Assembly (NCBI RefSeq): GCF_004369225.1
Contig: NZ_QFFZ01000004.1
Coordinates: 1-64,000, forward strand
DNA length: 64,000 nucleotides
Reading direction: 5' to 3'
From: Pelotomaculum propionicicum
GTDB lineage: Bacteria; Bacillota; Desulfotomaculia; Desulfotomaculales; Pelotomaculaceae
In this document: positions 28,601 through 37,437 of the stretch, piece after piece
Position numbering within the stretch: position 1 is the stretch's first letter
How the letters are laid out: the number at the start of each line of letters is the position of its first letter
Program-made: the position numbers and the translations under genes
The notes under the pieces: model-generated
Database searches by the model: none
What the model was told of the DNA's origin: nothing
What the model saw: the letters and a program-made list of their open reading frames with translations, nothing else

Positions 28601-29296
28601 AAGAGTGTGTTGATTAAATGGATTAAGCCCGGAAATATAGTGTCCGTGCGGGAGTCTGACAGCAATGCTCTTTCTGCTAATGAAGAAGCGCTGCCGCAAT
28701 TTAAAACAATAAGCACGGAAAAAGGCATAAGGAATACTGCCGGCAATACCAAACTCTACAGAAATCTGCTCAGGGATTTTGCCAATGATAACCGGTGTTC
28801 CGCCGGGGAGATCTATGAGTATATTGAGTCGGGAGATTATCAAAAAGCCCTTCTTACAGTTCATACGATTAAGGGATTAGCGGGTACTCTGGCTGCCGGC
28901 AGACTTTTTGAGACAGCCGCCGGGCTGGAAGAGGCTTTAATAAAAGAGCGGCATGACCGGCTGGAACTACTGTTTTTACCCTTTGCGGAAGCGCTGAAGG
29001 CGGTGCTGGAGGAAATACAAGCATCTGCGGTGCTTAAACCGGATCTTTCCCCGGTTAGGACAGGTTCCATAGATCTAATTAAGGCCGGGCAGCTTATTGA
29101 AAAATTACGTCCTCTGCTGGAAGAAGGCAATGCGGAGACAACGGATTTACTAAATGAAATTGCTGAGACGCTATCGTCGGGACAAACAGCCGCCCTGGCG
29201 GATAGAATGATGGAACAGATTAACAGTCTGGATTTTGATGAAGCAATGGCAACACTTAATGAAATAAGCGCTGTAATTAACGGGTCATCTGAATAA
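25673..29296 (+). CDS. Hybrid sensor histidine kinase (HAMP-HisKA-HATPase-REC-REC-Hpt)
   Basis: 1207-residue BarA-like phosphorelay kinase. A membrane helix at residues 8-25 is followed by a ~340-residue extracellular sensor (Cache-like), a second helix near 370-390, HAMP (about 390-445) and a coiled linker. HisKA has His 479 in SHEIRTPMN; HATPase_c shows NLAGNAVKFTEKG, DTGIGL and GGTGLGLAI. Two receiver domains carry Asp 770 (LVLMDWKMPG) and Asp 917 (LVLMDIHMPG). A C-terminal Hpt domain has His 1064 in VHTIKGLAG. It starts within the stop codon of the binding-protein gene and is followed by a GGDEF regulator gene, its likely output. Confidence 0.92.
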   Translation: MKLRTKILVTLLPALIPLLLVIYLNYSSQRQSAKDTILNLSSLAIENGAGELSRYFELRSSTFELLAGSIIKETSPYPRVTPEADKRISQLMNMYPGFSLLALTDTNGQILYSKIGSSNMDQYIHPRYIVGQYAFEKKQQDFLLNYYQNWRQSIPQYQYELHKTDQYLQNMNDIGQTNSLEYRQAQFKSIKLNYYIDNPPHTVFMGGKRLSEQAGLPFRSDSYIFVVPVIKQDHELQGYLMGILDWTVVQDITYRIKSDLRERGLSGVDVLLFDEGESKFLTDSSQLQPEDLAGLIKQNGNNKGRVFSDQNKAFISYMSVIDASQLSRSVLEDYPGIPGGKGGSSFFMLSYVPEKDVSESLQPLLYRALGFELLSILLFFGLVYYLSRQMVKGLSKISSLMKKISKGDLTSRIMVKQADEIGQLVENFNSMTDQLQAHQEEIQEYTKSLKKSMEELQAAQKQAEEATQTKSMFLARMSHEIRTPMNAIIGLTYLALSINPPVRIAAYLQKIKDASDNLLVIINDILDFSKIEAKKISLEKRYFNLEEVFDRLSDLIVLKAQEKGLELIISIEKDVPFNLVGDPFRLGQILINLAGNAVKFTEKGEILIRVYLVDQTGIQVTLGFTVKDTGIGLSPNQIDKLFMSFTQADESTTRRFGGTGLGLAICKHLVELMGGKIWADSEPGKGSCFSFTVRLETGEAKQSEAEAHWKDLRGMRALVVDDNASSREVLKSMLSSFHFDVSTASSGEEALRSVEATDLENNPYDLVLMDWKMPGIDGIEASLAIKGIQNMSKIPAILMVTAYDIEDARKDKRIYNIDGFLTKPVKQSELFNTIVNVLRLDKKANDSGKASENSGRFLESIHAVAGAAVLLVEDNEINQQVATELLKQLGLEVTVAGNGFEAIDALAQRPFDLVLMDIHMPGMDGLEATRKIRSTGQYQDLPIVAMTANAMVGDREKSLEAGMNEHITKPIDPEELKSVLIKWIKPGNIVSVRESDSNALSANEEALPQFKTISTEKGIRNTAGNTKLYRNLLRDFANDNRCSAGEIYEYIESGDYQKALLTVHTIKGLAGTLAAGRLFETAAGLEEALIKERHDRLELLFLPFAEALKAVLEEIQASAVLKPDLSPVRTGSIDLIKAGQLIEKLRPLLEEGNAETTDLLNEIAETLSSGQTAALADRMMEQINSLDFDEAMATLNEISAVINGSSE

Positions 29297-29322
29297 GATC
29301 GGGTCATACAGTTTAAAAAGGA

Positions 29323-30255
29323 ATGATGATTATGATAGAACAGGACAAAGAAAGGATCCTTATTGTTGATGATGAACACAGCAACCTGAAAATTCTGGCG
29401 GATATTCTGAAAACAAAATATACTGTTGTTCTGGCTAAAAACGGTATCCAGGCACTGGAGCGGGCCGACAAACACGCGCCTGATTTAATTCTTCTGGATA
29501 TAATCATGCCTGATATGGACGGGTATAAGGTGCTCTATGAGTTGAAAAACAATGATACCCTGAAAGACATTCCGGTCATCTTTATTTCAGCCTTGAACAA
29601 TGACGCGGACGAAGAAAAAGGACTGACCCTGGGGGCCGTTGATTACATTAGCAAGCCATTCAATCCGGCAATAGTTCTGGCCAGGGTAAATAATCACATC
29701 AAAATTGTCAGGCAAAGAAAATTAATTGAGAGTATCGCACTATTGGATGCTTTGACGGAAATACCCAATAGACGCAATTACAACTACCGGCTGTCCATTG
29801 AATGGTCCCACGCGCTGCGTGAAAAGACACCAATTTCTCTGATGATGCTGGACATTGATTATTTTAAACAATTTAACGACAATTATGGCCATTCCAAAGG
29901 TGATGAGGCTCTCAAAGAAGTTGCGGCGATATTTGCCAACAGCCTGAAACGGGCTACGGATTTCGTCGCCCGTATCGGTGGAGAGGAATTTGCGGTACTG
30001 TTGCCTAATACCACTGCGGATGGCGCCAGGGACAGGGCGGAGTTTATTCGCTCTTCTGTTGAATCCCACGGCATACCCCACAAATATTCCAAAGTGTCTG
30101 AACTACTGACGGTTAGTATTGGAGGGGTCACCTGTATACCCGAACAAGAAGGCGGGTCGGCGGAATTCATTGAAGCGGCTGATCAGAATTTATACAAAGC
30201 CAAAAGTCAGGGAGGCAACTGTGTCGTGTGGCTGGATCAGGTATTGGTTTCTTGA
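29323..30255 (+). CDS. Response regulator with diguanylate cyclase (REC-GGDEF)
   Basis: 310 residues. The receiver domain (about 10-130) has ILIVDDEHSN, phospho-acceptor Asp 59 in LILLDIIMPD and the lysine in YISKPF. The GGDEF domain (about 145-305) has DALTEIPNRR, the metal-binding LDIDYFKQFND and an intact active site GGEEF at about 218-222, so it should make cyclic di-GMP. Start among clustered ATGs at 29323-29335. It lies 26 nt after the hybrid kinase gene and is the probable end of that phosphorelay. Confidence 0.92.
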   Translation: MMIMIEQDKERILIVDDEHSNLKILADILKTKYTVVLAKNGIQALERADKHAPDLILLDIIMPDMDGYKVLYELKNNDTLKDIPVIFISALNNDADEEKGLTLGAVDYISKPFNPAIVLARVNNHIKIVRQRKLIESIALLDALTEIPNRRNYNYRLSIEWSHALREKTPISLMMLDIDYFKQFNDNYGHSKGDEALKEVAAIFANSLKRATDFVARIGGEEFAVLLPNTTADGARDRAEFIRSSVESHGIPHKYSKVSELLTVSIGGVTCIPEQEGGSAEFIEAADQNLYKAKSQGGNCVVWLDQVLVS

Positions 30256-30331
30256 CCAAACAGCTTCGCCGGTGATGTGTTTAACAATAGCGCTGTCCTG
30301 CGCCCTGTTGCCGGCTCCGGTGACAGTCATC

Positions 30332-31270
30332 TCATGATGTCATTATTCTGCATAGTAGCGAATTGTCATGCGGGTGACATGTAGCTTCGGGTTGGATGGT
30401 TACATGATCAATGTCTAAGTGGAAAAGTTTGTGCTCAAGATCCCGCAAAATATTTTGCGTTTCTTTGACCGTAATACAGCTGTCTACGACAACGTGGCAG
30501 GACAACGCATTTCGTCCGGTTGTTATGGTCCACACATGCAAGTCATGAACATTTAGGACGCCGTTTACTGAAAGGATGGCATCGACGACTTTGGGAATCT
30601 CTACTCCAGCAGGTGTGCCTTCCATTAAGATGGTGACAGTCTGCTTCACAATACGCCATGCGCCAAAAGCAATTAGTAAAGCAATGAGTACACTTAATAT
30701 AGGATCAATGACATACCACTGTGTATAAGCAATGATGATACCACCAACAATGACTCCGGCGGATGCGGCAGCGTCCCCGAGCATGTGGAGAACCGCACTT
30801 CTAACATTGATGTTCTCTTCATCCCGCATACCTAAACCAAGATACAGATTCAACGCGAACCCGACACCGGCACTAATAAACATCCAGGTCGTTGTAACAT
30901 GTTCAGGGTGCTGTAAACGGTTGTACGCTTCCCATAAAATCCAAAGGGTGATCAGTATTAGCGTAATGCCATTTATAAAAGCAGCCAAAATGCCTGAACG
31001 AAAGTAACCGAATGTCATAACTTCGTTCGCGGGTTTCTCCGATTGCCTCAAAGCATACCAGGATAGCCCAATTGCAGCAATGTCGGTAAACACATGTCCC
31101 GCGTCGGACAATAATGCTAAGCTATGTGAAATCAGACCGCCGGCAACTTCAACAATCAAAATGCCAAGTGTCAAAAAAAATGCCAATTTCATTTTTCCTT
31201 TGGGTGCGTGGGAGTGGATTGCGCCACTATGCTCATGTTCATTATCGTGTTCACAACTGTGGTTATTCAT
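30332..31270 (-). CDS. Cation diffusion facilitator (CzcD/ZitB-like) metal exporter
   Basis: 312 residues with six membrane helices and a His-rich N-terminus (HSCEHDNEHEHSGAIHSHAPK), a metal-binding tail typical of zinc/cobalt exporters. Membrane metal site: SDAGHVFTDIAAIG in helix 2 and MLGDAAASAGVI in helix 5. The C-terminal ferredoxin-like cytoplasmic domain ends with HVTIQPE. It exports Zn2+ or similar divalent ions by proton antiport. It lies downstream of, and in line with, the copper genes, 18 nt after the copZ stop, so it may share their transcript. Confidence 0.9.
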   Translation of the reverse strand: MNNHSCEHDNEHEHSGAIHSHAPKGKMKLAFFLTLGILIVEVAGGLISHSLALLSDAGHVFTDIAAIGLSWYALRQSEKPANEVMTFGYFRSGILAAFINGITLILITLWILWEAYNRLQHPEHVTTTWMFISAGVGFALNLYLGLGMRDEENINVRSAVLHMLGDAAASAGVIVGGIIIAYTQWYVIDPILSVLIALLIAFGAWRIVKQTVTILMEGTPAGVEIPKVVDAILSVNGVLNVHDLHVWTITTGRNALSCHVVVDSCITVKETQNILRDLEHKLFHLDIDHVTIQPEATCHPHDNSLLCRIMTS

Positions 31271-31287
31271 TAACTGAATTCTCCTTT

Positions 31288-31497
31288 TTAAAATTCAACC
31301 CACCACTTTATACCGGCCTCATCGACGGCTTTAACCATAGCGGCCCGTTCAGCCGAACCGGCAACTACCGCTTCTTTTTTAGCCAGGTCCACTTGAGCGC
31401 TTATTACACCTGGTACATTTTTAAGTGCCCTTTCTACAGCCATTTTACAATGCATACATGTCATCCCTTCTATCTTTAGAACAGTTTCACTCATCAT
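31288..31497 (-). CDS. copZ: Copper chaperone CopZ (HMA domain)
   Basis: About 69 residues, one heavy-metal-associated domain with the Cu(I) site MTCMHC (GMTCMHCKMAVERAL). Start ATG 31497 chosen because GGAGGTGAAA lies immediately upstream. It delivers Cu(I) to the ATPase encoded upstream. Part of a csoR-copA-copZ unit on the minus strand. Confidence 0.9.
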   Translation of the reverse strand: MMSETVLKIEGMTCMHCKMAVERALKNVPGVISAQVDLAKKEAVVAGSAERAAMVKAVDEAGIKWWVEF

Positions 31498-31568
31498 TTT
31501 CACCTCCATCCCTCAAATTTCAAATACACTTCTAAAACTGCCAATGCAGCAACCAGTGAAAAACGGAT

Positions 31569-34100
31569 TTAATCGATTAATTTCTTGCCGTATCCAATAA
31601 GGAGCAGGGAATTTGTCACCACGGATACAGAGGAAAAGGCCATTGCCAGGCCGGCCCATTCCGGCGGCAAGAGTTTTCCGGTTAAAGGATAAAGGACACC
31701 GGCTGCCATGGGAATTCCGACCACGTTATAAATCAAAGCCCAGAAGAGGTTTTGCTTAATTTTATTTAATGTTTTCCTGCCTAACCGGATAGCCCTTTCC
31801 ACATCAAGCAGGTCATTACGCACTAATATGACATCGCCTGTTTCTTTTGCCACATCGGTTCCAGACCCGATAGCAATCCCGATATCCGCTTGAGCCAGGG
31901 CGGGGGCGTCGTTAATTCCATCGCCGACCATGGCGACCTTTAGACCTTGTTCCTGATACTTCTTGACGATATGGATCTTATCCTGGGGCAGTACCTCGGC
32001 TGCTATCTCATCAATGCCAATTTCCTGACCGACAACATGGGCAACCTTCTTGTTATCCCCGGTGATCATGAAAGTTTTCAGACCCAGTCTGTGCAAGCGT
32101 TTGATTGCTTCCTTAGTGCTTTCTTTGATAACGTCAGCCAGGGCAATTAAGCCAATACCGCGGCCATCAAGAGAGACGAACATCGTCGTCTTTCCCTCTG
32201 CCGCCAGGCGCTGGTAACTCTGTTCGATATTGCTGACATCAATCCCATGTTTTCGCATGTGCTTCAAATTACCAATAAGCAAGGGCTGCCCCCGGTAAGA
32301 GCAAGCTATGCCAAAGCCGCTCTCCTCTTGGTAATCCTTGACTTCAGCGATTTCTACCGCTTCCTTCCCGGCACGGGCCACGACTGCTTGAGCCAGGGGG
32401 TGGATGGAGGGGTTTTCCCCGGCTGCCGCTATTTTTAACAGGTCCTTTTCTTTAAACGGATGGGCCGCTATTATATCCGTAACCTCCGGAGCGCCTTTTG
32501 TTAGTGTGCCGGTCTTGTCAAAACCGATAGCCTTTATACTTGAGATAGCTTCCAGCACCGCTGCGGACTTAAAGAGCAGGCCACGGTTAAGGCCGACGCC
32601 GCTGCCGACCATGATAGCCGTCGGGGTCGCCAAGCCTAATGCGCAGGGACAGGCGATGACCAAGACGGCAATTGCTGCTGTAAAGGCAAAAACAAAGGTA
32701 CTATGAAGAACGAAATACCAAATTAAGAATGTGATTAAGGCCAGGGTTACAACCGCAGGAACAAAATAATTCGAGATCGTGTCGGCTAAGCGCTGGATCG
32801 GCGGTTTAACCCCCTGGGCGTCTTCCACCATTTTGATAATCCCGGAAAGCACCGTATCTTTACCTGTTTTAGTCGTTTTTACTTTAATACTTCCGGAACG
32901 ATTTATGGTAGCCCCGATCACAGGGGCGCCGACTCCCTTTTCAACAGGTATCGACTCCCCGGTCAGCATGGCCTCGTCGATGCTGGTTTGTCCTTCCAAA
33001 ATCTCACCGTCTACCGGTATTTTTTCTCCGGGTTTAACAATGACAACGTCGCCGATTTTTAGATCAGCCGCTGCCACTTCCTTTTCTTCGCCATTGACAA
33101 GCAAGCGCGCTTTATCGGCCTGTAACTCTAACAGCCGTTTTAACGCCTGCCCGGCCCGCCCTTTCGCTTTGGCCTCCAGATATTTCCCGAAAAGCACAAA
33201 GGTAATCAACAAGGCTGACGTATCAAAGAAAGTTGGACCTTCGAAGAAAAGAGTCGGGAAGAACATATTGATTGTCGTCATCACACTATACCCATAAGAA
33301 GCAGTGATTCCCATTGCAACCAGGACATCCATATTGGTCGAGCGGTTTTTCAAGGCGTGGTAAGCGCCGCGATAAAATGTCCAACCCGCCGTAAACTGCA
33401 CGATGGTAGCCAAAACAAGAATTGTATACATCAATGGTCTCGTCATGGGGAGATACATGAGCGGCATAATAGGCAAAGAAAGAATCGCACTAAAAATGAG
33501 CCAATTGCGCTGTTTTATCAAACTACGGTCGTCTTGTTTTTCGTCCTCTCTCTCCAGGGGAATATAGCCGGCATCCTTTACTTGCTCAAAGATGTCGCTT
33601 AAGCTTACCGTCCGGGGATCGAATTCGACAGTCACCGTCTCATTGGCAAAGTTCACTGAGGCTGTGTGTACACCGGAGGTCTTTTTGAGCTTCCTCTCAA
33701 TGGTCAAAGCACAGTTGGCGCAGGTCATGCCGCTTACCTTAAACTGCTTCTTAAGATCCTCGCCAACTAAGTTATCAGGCACTCCATCTGCTTCTAAGTG
33801 AGCTTGTTCCGCCTCTTTGCACACACCGCTTTTTTCTTGGGACTCCTCTGCTCCTGCATATGGAGCAGGAACGGTCGAATATCCCGCTTCTTCAATCACT
33901 TCCTGTACTGCGGAAATGTCAAGCTGCTCCGGATCAAAGTGAAGACTCGCCTTAGAGTCTGACAAAGACACCTGGACGTCTGCCACACCCGGAAGTTTCT
34001 CCAAAGCTTTAGCCACCCGCCGGACACAATGCTCACAAGTCATGCCATAAACGGGAATCTCTATCTGAGCCTGACTCTTACATTCTACAGTATCAACCAT
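31569..34100 (-). CDS. copA: Copper-exporting P1B-type ATPase
   Basis: About 843 residues from ATG 34100 (SD AGGTGAT); the frame is open a little further upstream but without support. Two N-terminal HMA domains carry MTCEHC and MTCANC. Eight membrane helices follow, with TGES in the actuator domain, the intramembrane Cu site [20 protein letters not shown], the P1B-specific HP dipeptide (SIHPLAQA) and the hinge [10 protein letters not shown]. Exports Cu+ from the cytoplasm. It is 59 nt downstream of csoR and upstream of copZ. Complete and apparently functional. Confidence 0.95.
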   Translation of the reverse strand: MVDTVECKSQAQIEIPVYGMTCEHCVRRVAKALEKLPGVADVQVSLSDSKASLHFDPEQLDISAVQEVIEEAGYSTVPAPYAGAEESQEKSGVCKEAEQAHLEADGVPDNLVGEDLKKQFKVSGMTCANCALTIERKLKKTSGVHTASVNFANETVTVEFDPRTVSLSDIFEQVKDAGYIPLEREDEKQDDRSLIKQRNWLIFSAILSLPIMPLMYLPMTRPLMYTILVLATIVQFTAGWTFYRGAYHALKNRSTNMDVLVAMGITASYGYSVMTTINMFFPTLFFEGPTFFDTSALLITFVLFGKYLEAKAKGRAGQALKRLLELQADKARLLVNGEEKEVAAADLKIGDVVIVKPGEKIPVDGEILEGQTSIDEAMLTGESIPVEKGVGAPVIGATINRSGSIKVKTTKTGKDTVLSGIIKMVEDAQGVKPPIQRLADTISNYFVPAVVTLALITFLIWYFVLHSTFVFAFTAAIAVLVIACPCALGLATPTAIMVGSGVGLNRGLLFKSAAVLEAISSIKAIGFDKTGTLTKGAPEVTDIIAAHPFKEKDLLKIAAAGENPSIHPLAQAVVARAGKEAVEIAEVKDYQEESGFGIACSYRGQPLLIGNLKHMRKHGIDVSNIEQSYQRLAAEGKTTMFVSLDGRGIGLIALADVIKESTKEAIKRLHRLGLKTFMITGDNKKVAHVVGQEIGIDEIAAEVLPQDKIHIVKKYQEQGLKVAMVGDGINDAPALAQADIGIAIGSGTDVAKETGDVILVRNDLLDVERAIRLGRKTLNKIKQNLFWALIYNVVGIPMAAGVLYPLTGKLLPPEWAGLAMAFSSVSVVTNSLLLIGYGKKLID

Positions 34101-34158
34101 AGTATCACCTGCATAAGTACGATTAAAGAAAAAACTACCTTTACCCATATCGCTTTAC

Positions 34159-34491
34159 TTATTTAAGTAGTTTGAAGATGGTTTTTAGGACTTCATCTAT
34201 CACTTGTTCATCACCGGCCAGCAGCTGCTCTGTAACGCAGGATTTCATATGCTTTTCTAATAAAAGTTTGGCTACTCCATGTAAAGCCGCCTGGGCGGAA
34301 GAAATCTGGTTCAAAATATCATCACAATACACATGTCGCTCAATCATACCCTTAATGCCGCGAACTTGCCCCTCAATTCGGTTCATTCTGCTGACAAGTT
34401 CGCGGATTGTTTTTTCACTATGATGGCTAAGCCGTTTACCATTGTCAGGACCCTCATGACAACTAGGGCAGGAGTCCTTTATCTCATCCAT
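34159..34491 (-). CDS. csoR: CsoR-type copper-sensing repressor
   Basis: 110-residue all-helical DUF156 repressor. Cu(I)-site residues of the CsoR pattern are present: Cys in HVYCDDIL, then His and Cys in EKHMKSCV. The DNA-binding helix region is RMNRIEGQVRGIKGMI. The N-terminus carries an extra CPSC. First gene of the copper unit and repressor of the promoter just upstream; Cu(I) binding should release it. Confidence 0.9.
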   Translation of the reverse strand: MDEIKDSCPSCHEGPDNGKRLSHHSEKTIRELVSRMNRIEGQVRGIKGMIERHVYCDDILNQISSAQAALHGVAKLLLEKHMKSCVTEQLLAGDEQVIDEVLKTIFKLLK

Positions 34492-34537
34492 ATAGTCACC
34501 ATCTTTTAGATTTAATATTAAGTCCCCTTGCCAATAT

Positions 34538-34565
34538 AGTATACCCCCCTATGCTATTATGTCAA
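34538..34565 (-). promoter_or_regulatory. csoR promoter with CsoR-type operator
   Basis: On the minus strand TTGACA (34565-34560), a 16-bp spacer and TATACT (34543-34538). The spacer holds GCATAGGGGGGTAT, an A/T-flanked G-run pseudo-palindrome of the kind bound by CsoR. Bound repressor would cover the -10 region and spacer. Confidence 0.75.
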
Positions 34566-34624
34566 CTACTTACTTATATAATTTTGCTAATCAAATGTCA
34601 AGACTTGTGTTTTGAATAAAGATG

Positions 34625-34650
34625 AACAACCACCCAGGAGGGTGGTTGTT
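34625..34650 (-). terminator. Hairpin downstream of the RyR-AAA gene
   Basis: AACAACCACCC pairs perfectly with GGGTGGTTGTT around a 4-nt loop. The T-run after it is weak (CATCTTTATTC). Confidence 0.6.
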
Positions 34651-34686
34651 GTGGTGGTTTGGCGGTTATCCGTCTGTTGTTTCCAG

Positions 34687-37215
34687 TTAACTAAATGGTT
34701 TCAGATGCTCCATTTTAAAGTGCGCGTTGGCCAGGATGGCGGGCCAGTTTTCCACCATGCTGCTGACGCGCTTTTTCCACTCATCATTTAAAGTGTCCCA
34801 GGAAACCAGGCGCGGGTCGGTTTTAAGCTGTTGATCATAAACTTCACCGAATTTCCAGCCCGCCTCTTTTCTCTGGGCAAACCAGTTTTCATGTGTATAT
34901 TCGGCAAGGCTTTGGACTTCTTTTTCACTAAATTTGATCGCTGCAATTTTTTCAAGGACTGAAACGATATCATATTGAAGCAGTACCAGGGCGTCCGGGA
35001 TTTGCCTTATATGCTCCCGGTAGAAATTTCTTTCTTCCTCGGACAGAGTTTCCCAATGACTTTTGTTTTGGATCATTTCATAAATGGCAATTGCCAGGCT
35101 TTCAACTTTTTCACTGTAAAAAACATCATGCATCAAGTAGCGGGTAAACTGTTCTTCATCAACGTGCAGCTTCAACTGAGCTTTGGAAGGAAGGTAGGAC
35201 TGCTCCCATTTTTTTGCGTTGGTCAGTATGCTCATGTCCATGATTGCTTCCATAGACCTTGATTCATGCTTGTATCTGGGAATCTTCAGCAGCGCCCGCA
35301 ATACACCATTATCGATCTGGGCCTCGCCTCTGTCGTTAACCAGGTGGGGGAGTTTTCTCTCAAATAAGGAACGGAGCAGCATGGCCCTGCGGATTACAAA
35401 CAACTGGTCCACCTGATGATTAGACGGGTTTGGCCCAAGTATGTTGACGTTGCCCCTCAAACGGCTGATGAAGTCCGGACCCTTGGCGCTTTTAAACCCC
35501 GTTAAAAACCTTTTCTTTTCCTCGTCATCCGTGATTGTCTCGCCGCAGAATTCTTCAAATGTGCTGCTGGTCCCGCCTGCGAATACGAAAATCGCCTTCC
35601 CGATGGGATGTACCGTATCCTCTTCTCTGAACAGTCCGTCCTGCATGGGAGCTAAAAAGTACTTCAGCCAGCCCAGCTTTCCTTCATAAGAAGTGTCAAA
35701 TTCATCAAAAACAATCAGTGGTATTTTCCCTTCTAACGAAAAGTCCCTTGCTTTGTGAAAGACTTTTGCAAGATCGTCAGGCGACCGGAACTGTGACAAA
35801 TTAAAATTCAATTTCTTGATCAGGTCAGGTGCGATATTTGCGGCTACTTCAGTCACACCATATGATTTTCCGGAGCCCGGGGTCCCGAATACAGCAATGG
35901 AAAGAGGCCTGACTGCGTTTTTCGTTGCAATATACTCGCCCATCAGGTTGCTGATGCTCCGGTAACTTTCAATCTCTGTGCGGTCAACAGTTTTCAACTG
36001 CCCAAACCGGGCCACCGGGATAAACTTCAGGACCTTCTCATAACCGCTTTTTACGATTTCCGCGGCGATTTCCACCAGGTTGGACGGGCTTTTGTCATTT
36101 AAAATATACCAGGTGTCCTGACTGTCGTTATTAATGGGGATGTGGATTTTCACATCCTGTACATTTTCTTTGGAAATTGCTAAACTGTCATCTTCCAAAA
36201 AGACTTTCGGGTTCGGGAAGGTAATTGCAGACGCTTTCCCGCCGAAACCTTCGACATAATATTTTTGCGCGGCTACAATGCCTGCGCGAATGCCGTCATT
36301 GATTGAGAAAAAAAGTTCTTCCTCCTTCATTCCATGCGTAACAATACTCTTTACCAACCCGGCCACAAAACAGGAGGTGTATCCATACATCCCCCCCTGG
36401 ATCTGCTTCAGGAAATCTCCCTCGAATTCATAAGGCATAAAATAAAGGCGGGACTCGGAAATCCCGTTGTATTTATAATAGATTGCGCCCTCCAGTCCGA
36501 AAGTGAAGATCAGGTGCCTGCAGCCCGCTAGAAAAGAAAGATTCGGGTTATTGTTCAACTGCCACACAAAGTCCTGCGCCGTCCTTTCCCAGGAGATGCT
36601 TTTGCTGATGTTCACGCCTTTGGCGCGAAGGTCTTCGCTGTTGATGATGATAATCGTTTTTTCAATATGGGTTGCCACCAGGTGCTTCCATAATGTGCTG
36701 GACATGTTGGGATTGTTCAATTTGTACAGGACAAGCGGGTTTTTCCCTTCTGTTTTCAGGGCCAGCGGCCAAAATTCCACGTGCTCATTGAATCCATTGT
36801 TCTCGTCATCGATGACGACCATGGCCGCGTCCGCGTCATCATCAACAACAGGAAGCAGTTTGGGTAATCCGGACGACGTTCCTGTAAAACCAAAAAAGCG
36901 GCTGATCCGGTATACTTTACTCGTGTCCTTTCCGCCTGGGATTCTGGGGAATGGCGCTATCTCAGCTGTGGAATGAAGGAATTCGTTTGCGTTTATGGTT
37001 TCCATATCCCCCATATCCGGCGCAAGGACAGGCTGACCGATTGCCAGAGAGATGAGCCTGGCCAATAGCACGGATTCACCCGGCAATGATATTTTGTGCA
37101 TGTTTTCATGCGTTTGCCAGTTCCAGCCGTTCTGTTTCTGCGGCAGGGTAGTCCAAAGAAGTTTATTGATGCAGATATCGCCGCTTACTACGATTGTGTT
37201 GTTCCGGTTCTCCAT
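34687..37215 (-). CDS. PfkB-like / AAA ATPase / RyR-domain protein
   Basis: 842 residues with an unusual three-part build. Residues 1 to ~340 resemble a ribokinase/PfkB fold (HLIFTFGLEGAIYY, then YGYTSCFVAGLVKSI). The catalytic Asp of the family GAGDxF motif is replaced (GYTSCF), so it is probably a ligand-binding pseudokinase. An AAA ATPase follows: Walker A FGTPGSGKS (about 443-451), Walker B PLIVFDEFDT (Asp 504, Glu 505). The last ~70 residues match a RyR domain (ENWFAQRKEAGWKFGEVYD, LKTDPRLVSWDTLNDEWK). Single gene with its own promoter region. Bacterial RyR-domain ATPases have been proposed to act in conflict or nucleotide-signalling systems; function here is unknown. Confidence 0.65.
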   Translation of the reverse strand: MENRNNTIVVSGDICINKLLWTTLPQKQNGWNWQTHENMHKISLPGESVLLARLISLAIGQPVLAPDMGDMETINANEFLHSTAEIAPFPRIPGGKDTSKVYRISRFFGFTGTSSGLPKLLPVVDDDADAAMVVIDDENNGFNEHVEFWPLALKTEGKNPLVLYKLNNPNMSSTLWKHLVATHIEKTIIIINSEDLRAKGVNISKSISWERTAQDFVWQLNNNPNLSFLAGCRHLIFTFGLEGAIYYKYNGISESRLYFMPYEFEGDFLKQIQGGMYGYTSCFVAGLVKSIVTHGMKEEELFFSINDGIRAGIVAAQKYYVEGFGGKASAITFPNPKVFLEDDSLAISKENVQDVKIHIPINNDSQDTWYILNDKSPSNLVEIAAEIVKSGYEKVLKFIPVARFGQLKTVDRTEIESYRSISNLMGEYIATKNAVRPLSIAVFGTPGSGKSYGVTEVAANIAPDLIKKLNFNLSQFRSPDDLAKVFHKARDFSLEGKIPLIVFDEFDTSYEGKLGWLKYFLAPMQDGLFREEDTVHPIGKAIFVFAGGTSSTFEEFCGETITDDEEKKRFLTGFKSAKGPDFISRLRGNVNILGPNPSNHQVDQLFVIRRAMLLRSLFERKLPHLVNDRGEAQIDNGVLRALLKIPRYKHESRSMEAIMDMSILTNAKKWEQSYLPSKAQLKLHVDEEQFTRYLMHDVFYSEKVESLAIAIYEMIQNKSHWETLSEEERNFYREHIRQIPDALVLLQYDIVSVLEKIAAIKFSEKEVQSLAEYTHENWFAQRKEAGWKFGEVYDQQLKTDPRLVSWDTLNDEWKKRVSSMVENWPAILANAHFKMEHLKPFS

Positions 37216-37437
37216 TTTATAACCTCTTTTGTTTGTTGTTTTACAGGGTATATAGATTATATCAGCTTAAAATGAATTTACTATTAAGCTTCTGTTAAGA
37301 TTTTATAAAATGAAATTGACTAGCAGAAAGTGTTTTAATCAGATATATTGTTTTCATGAGCAGGTTTCTCTGGGTTGGAAACACTGTTAAAGAGTATAAT
37401 AATTAAAGCATGCTAAAGGTATGGGAGGGCAGGTAAA

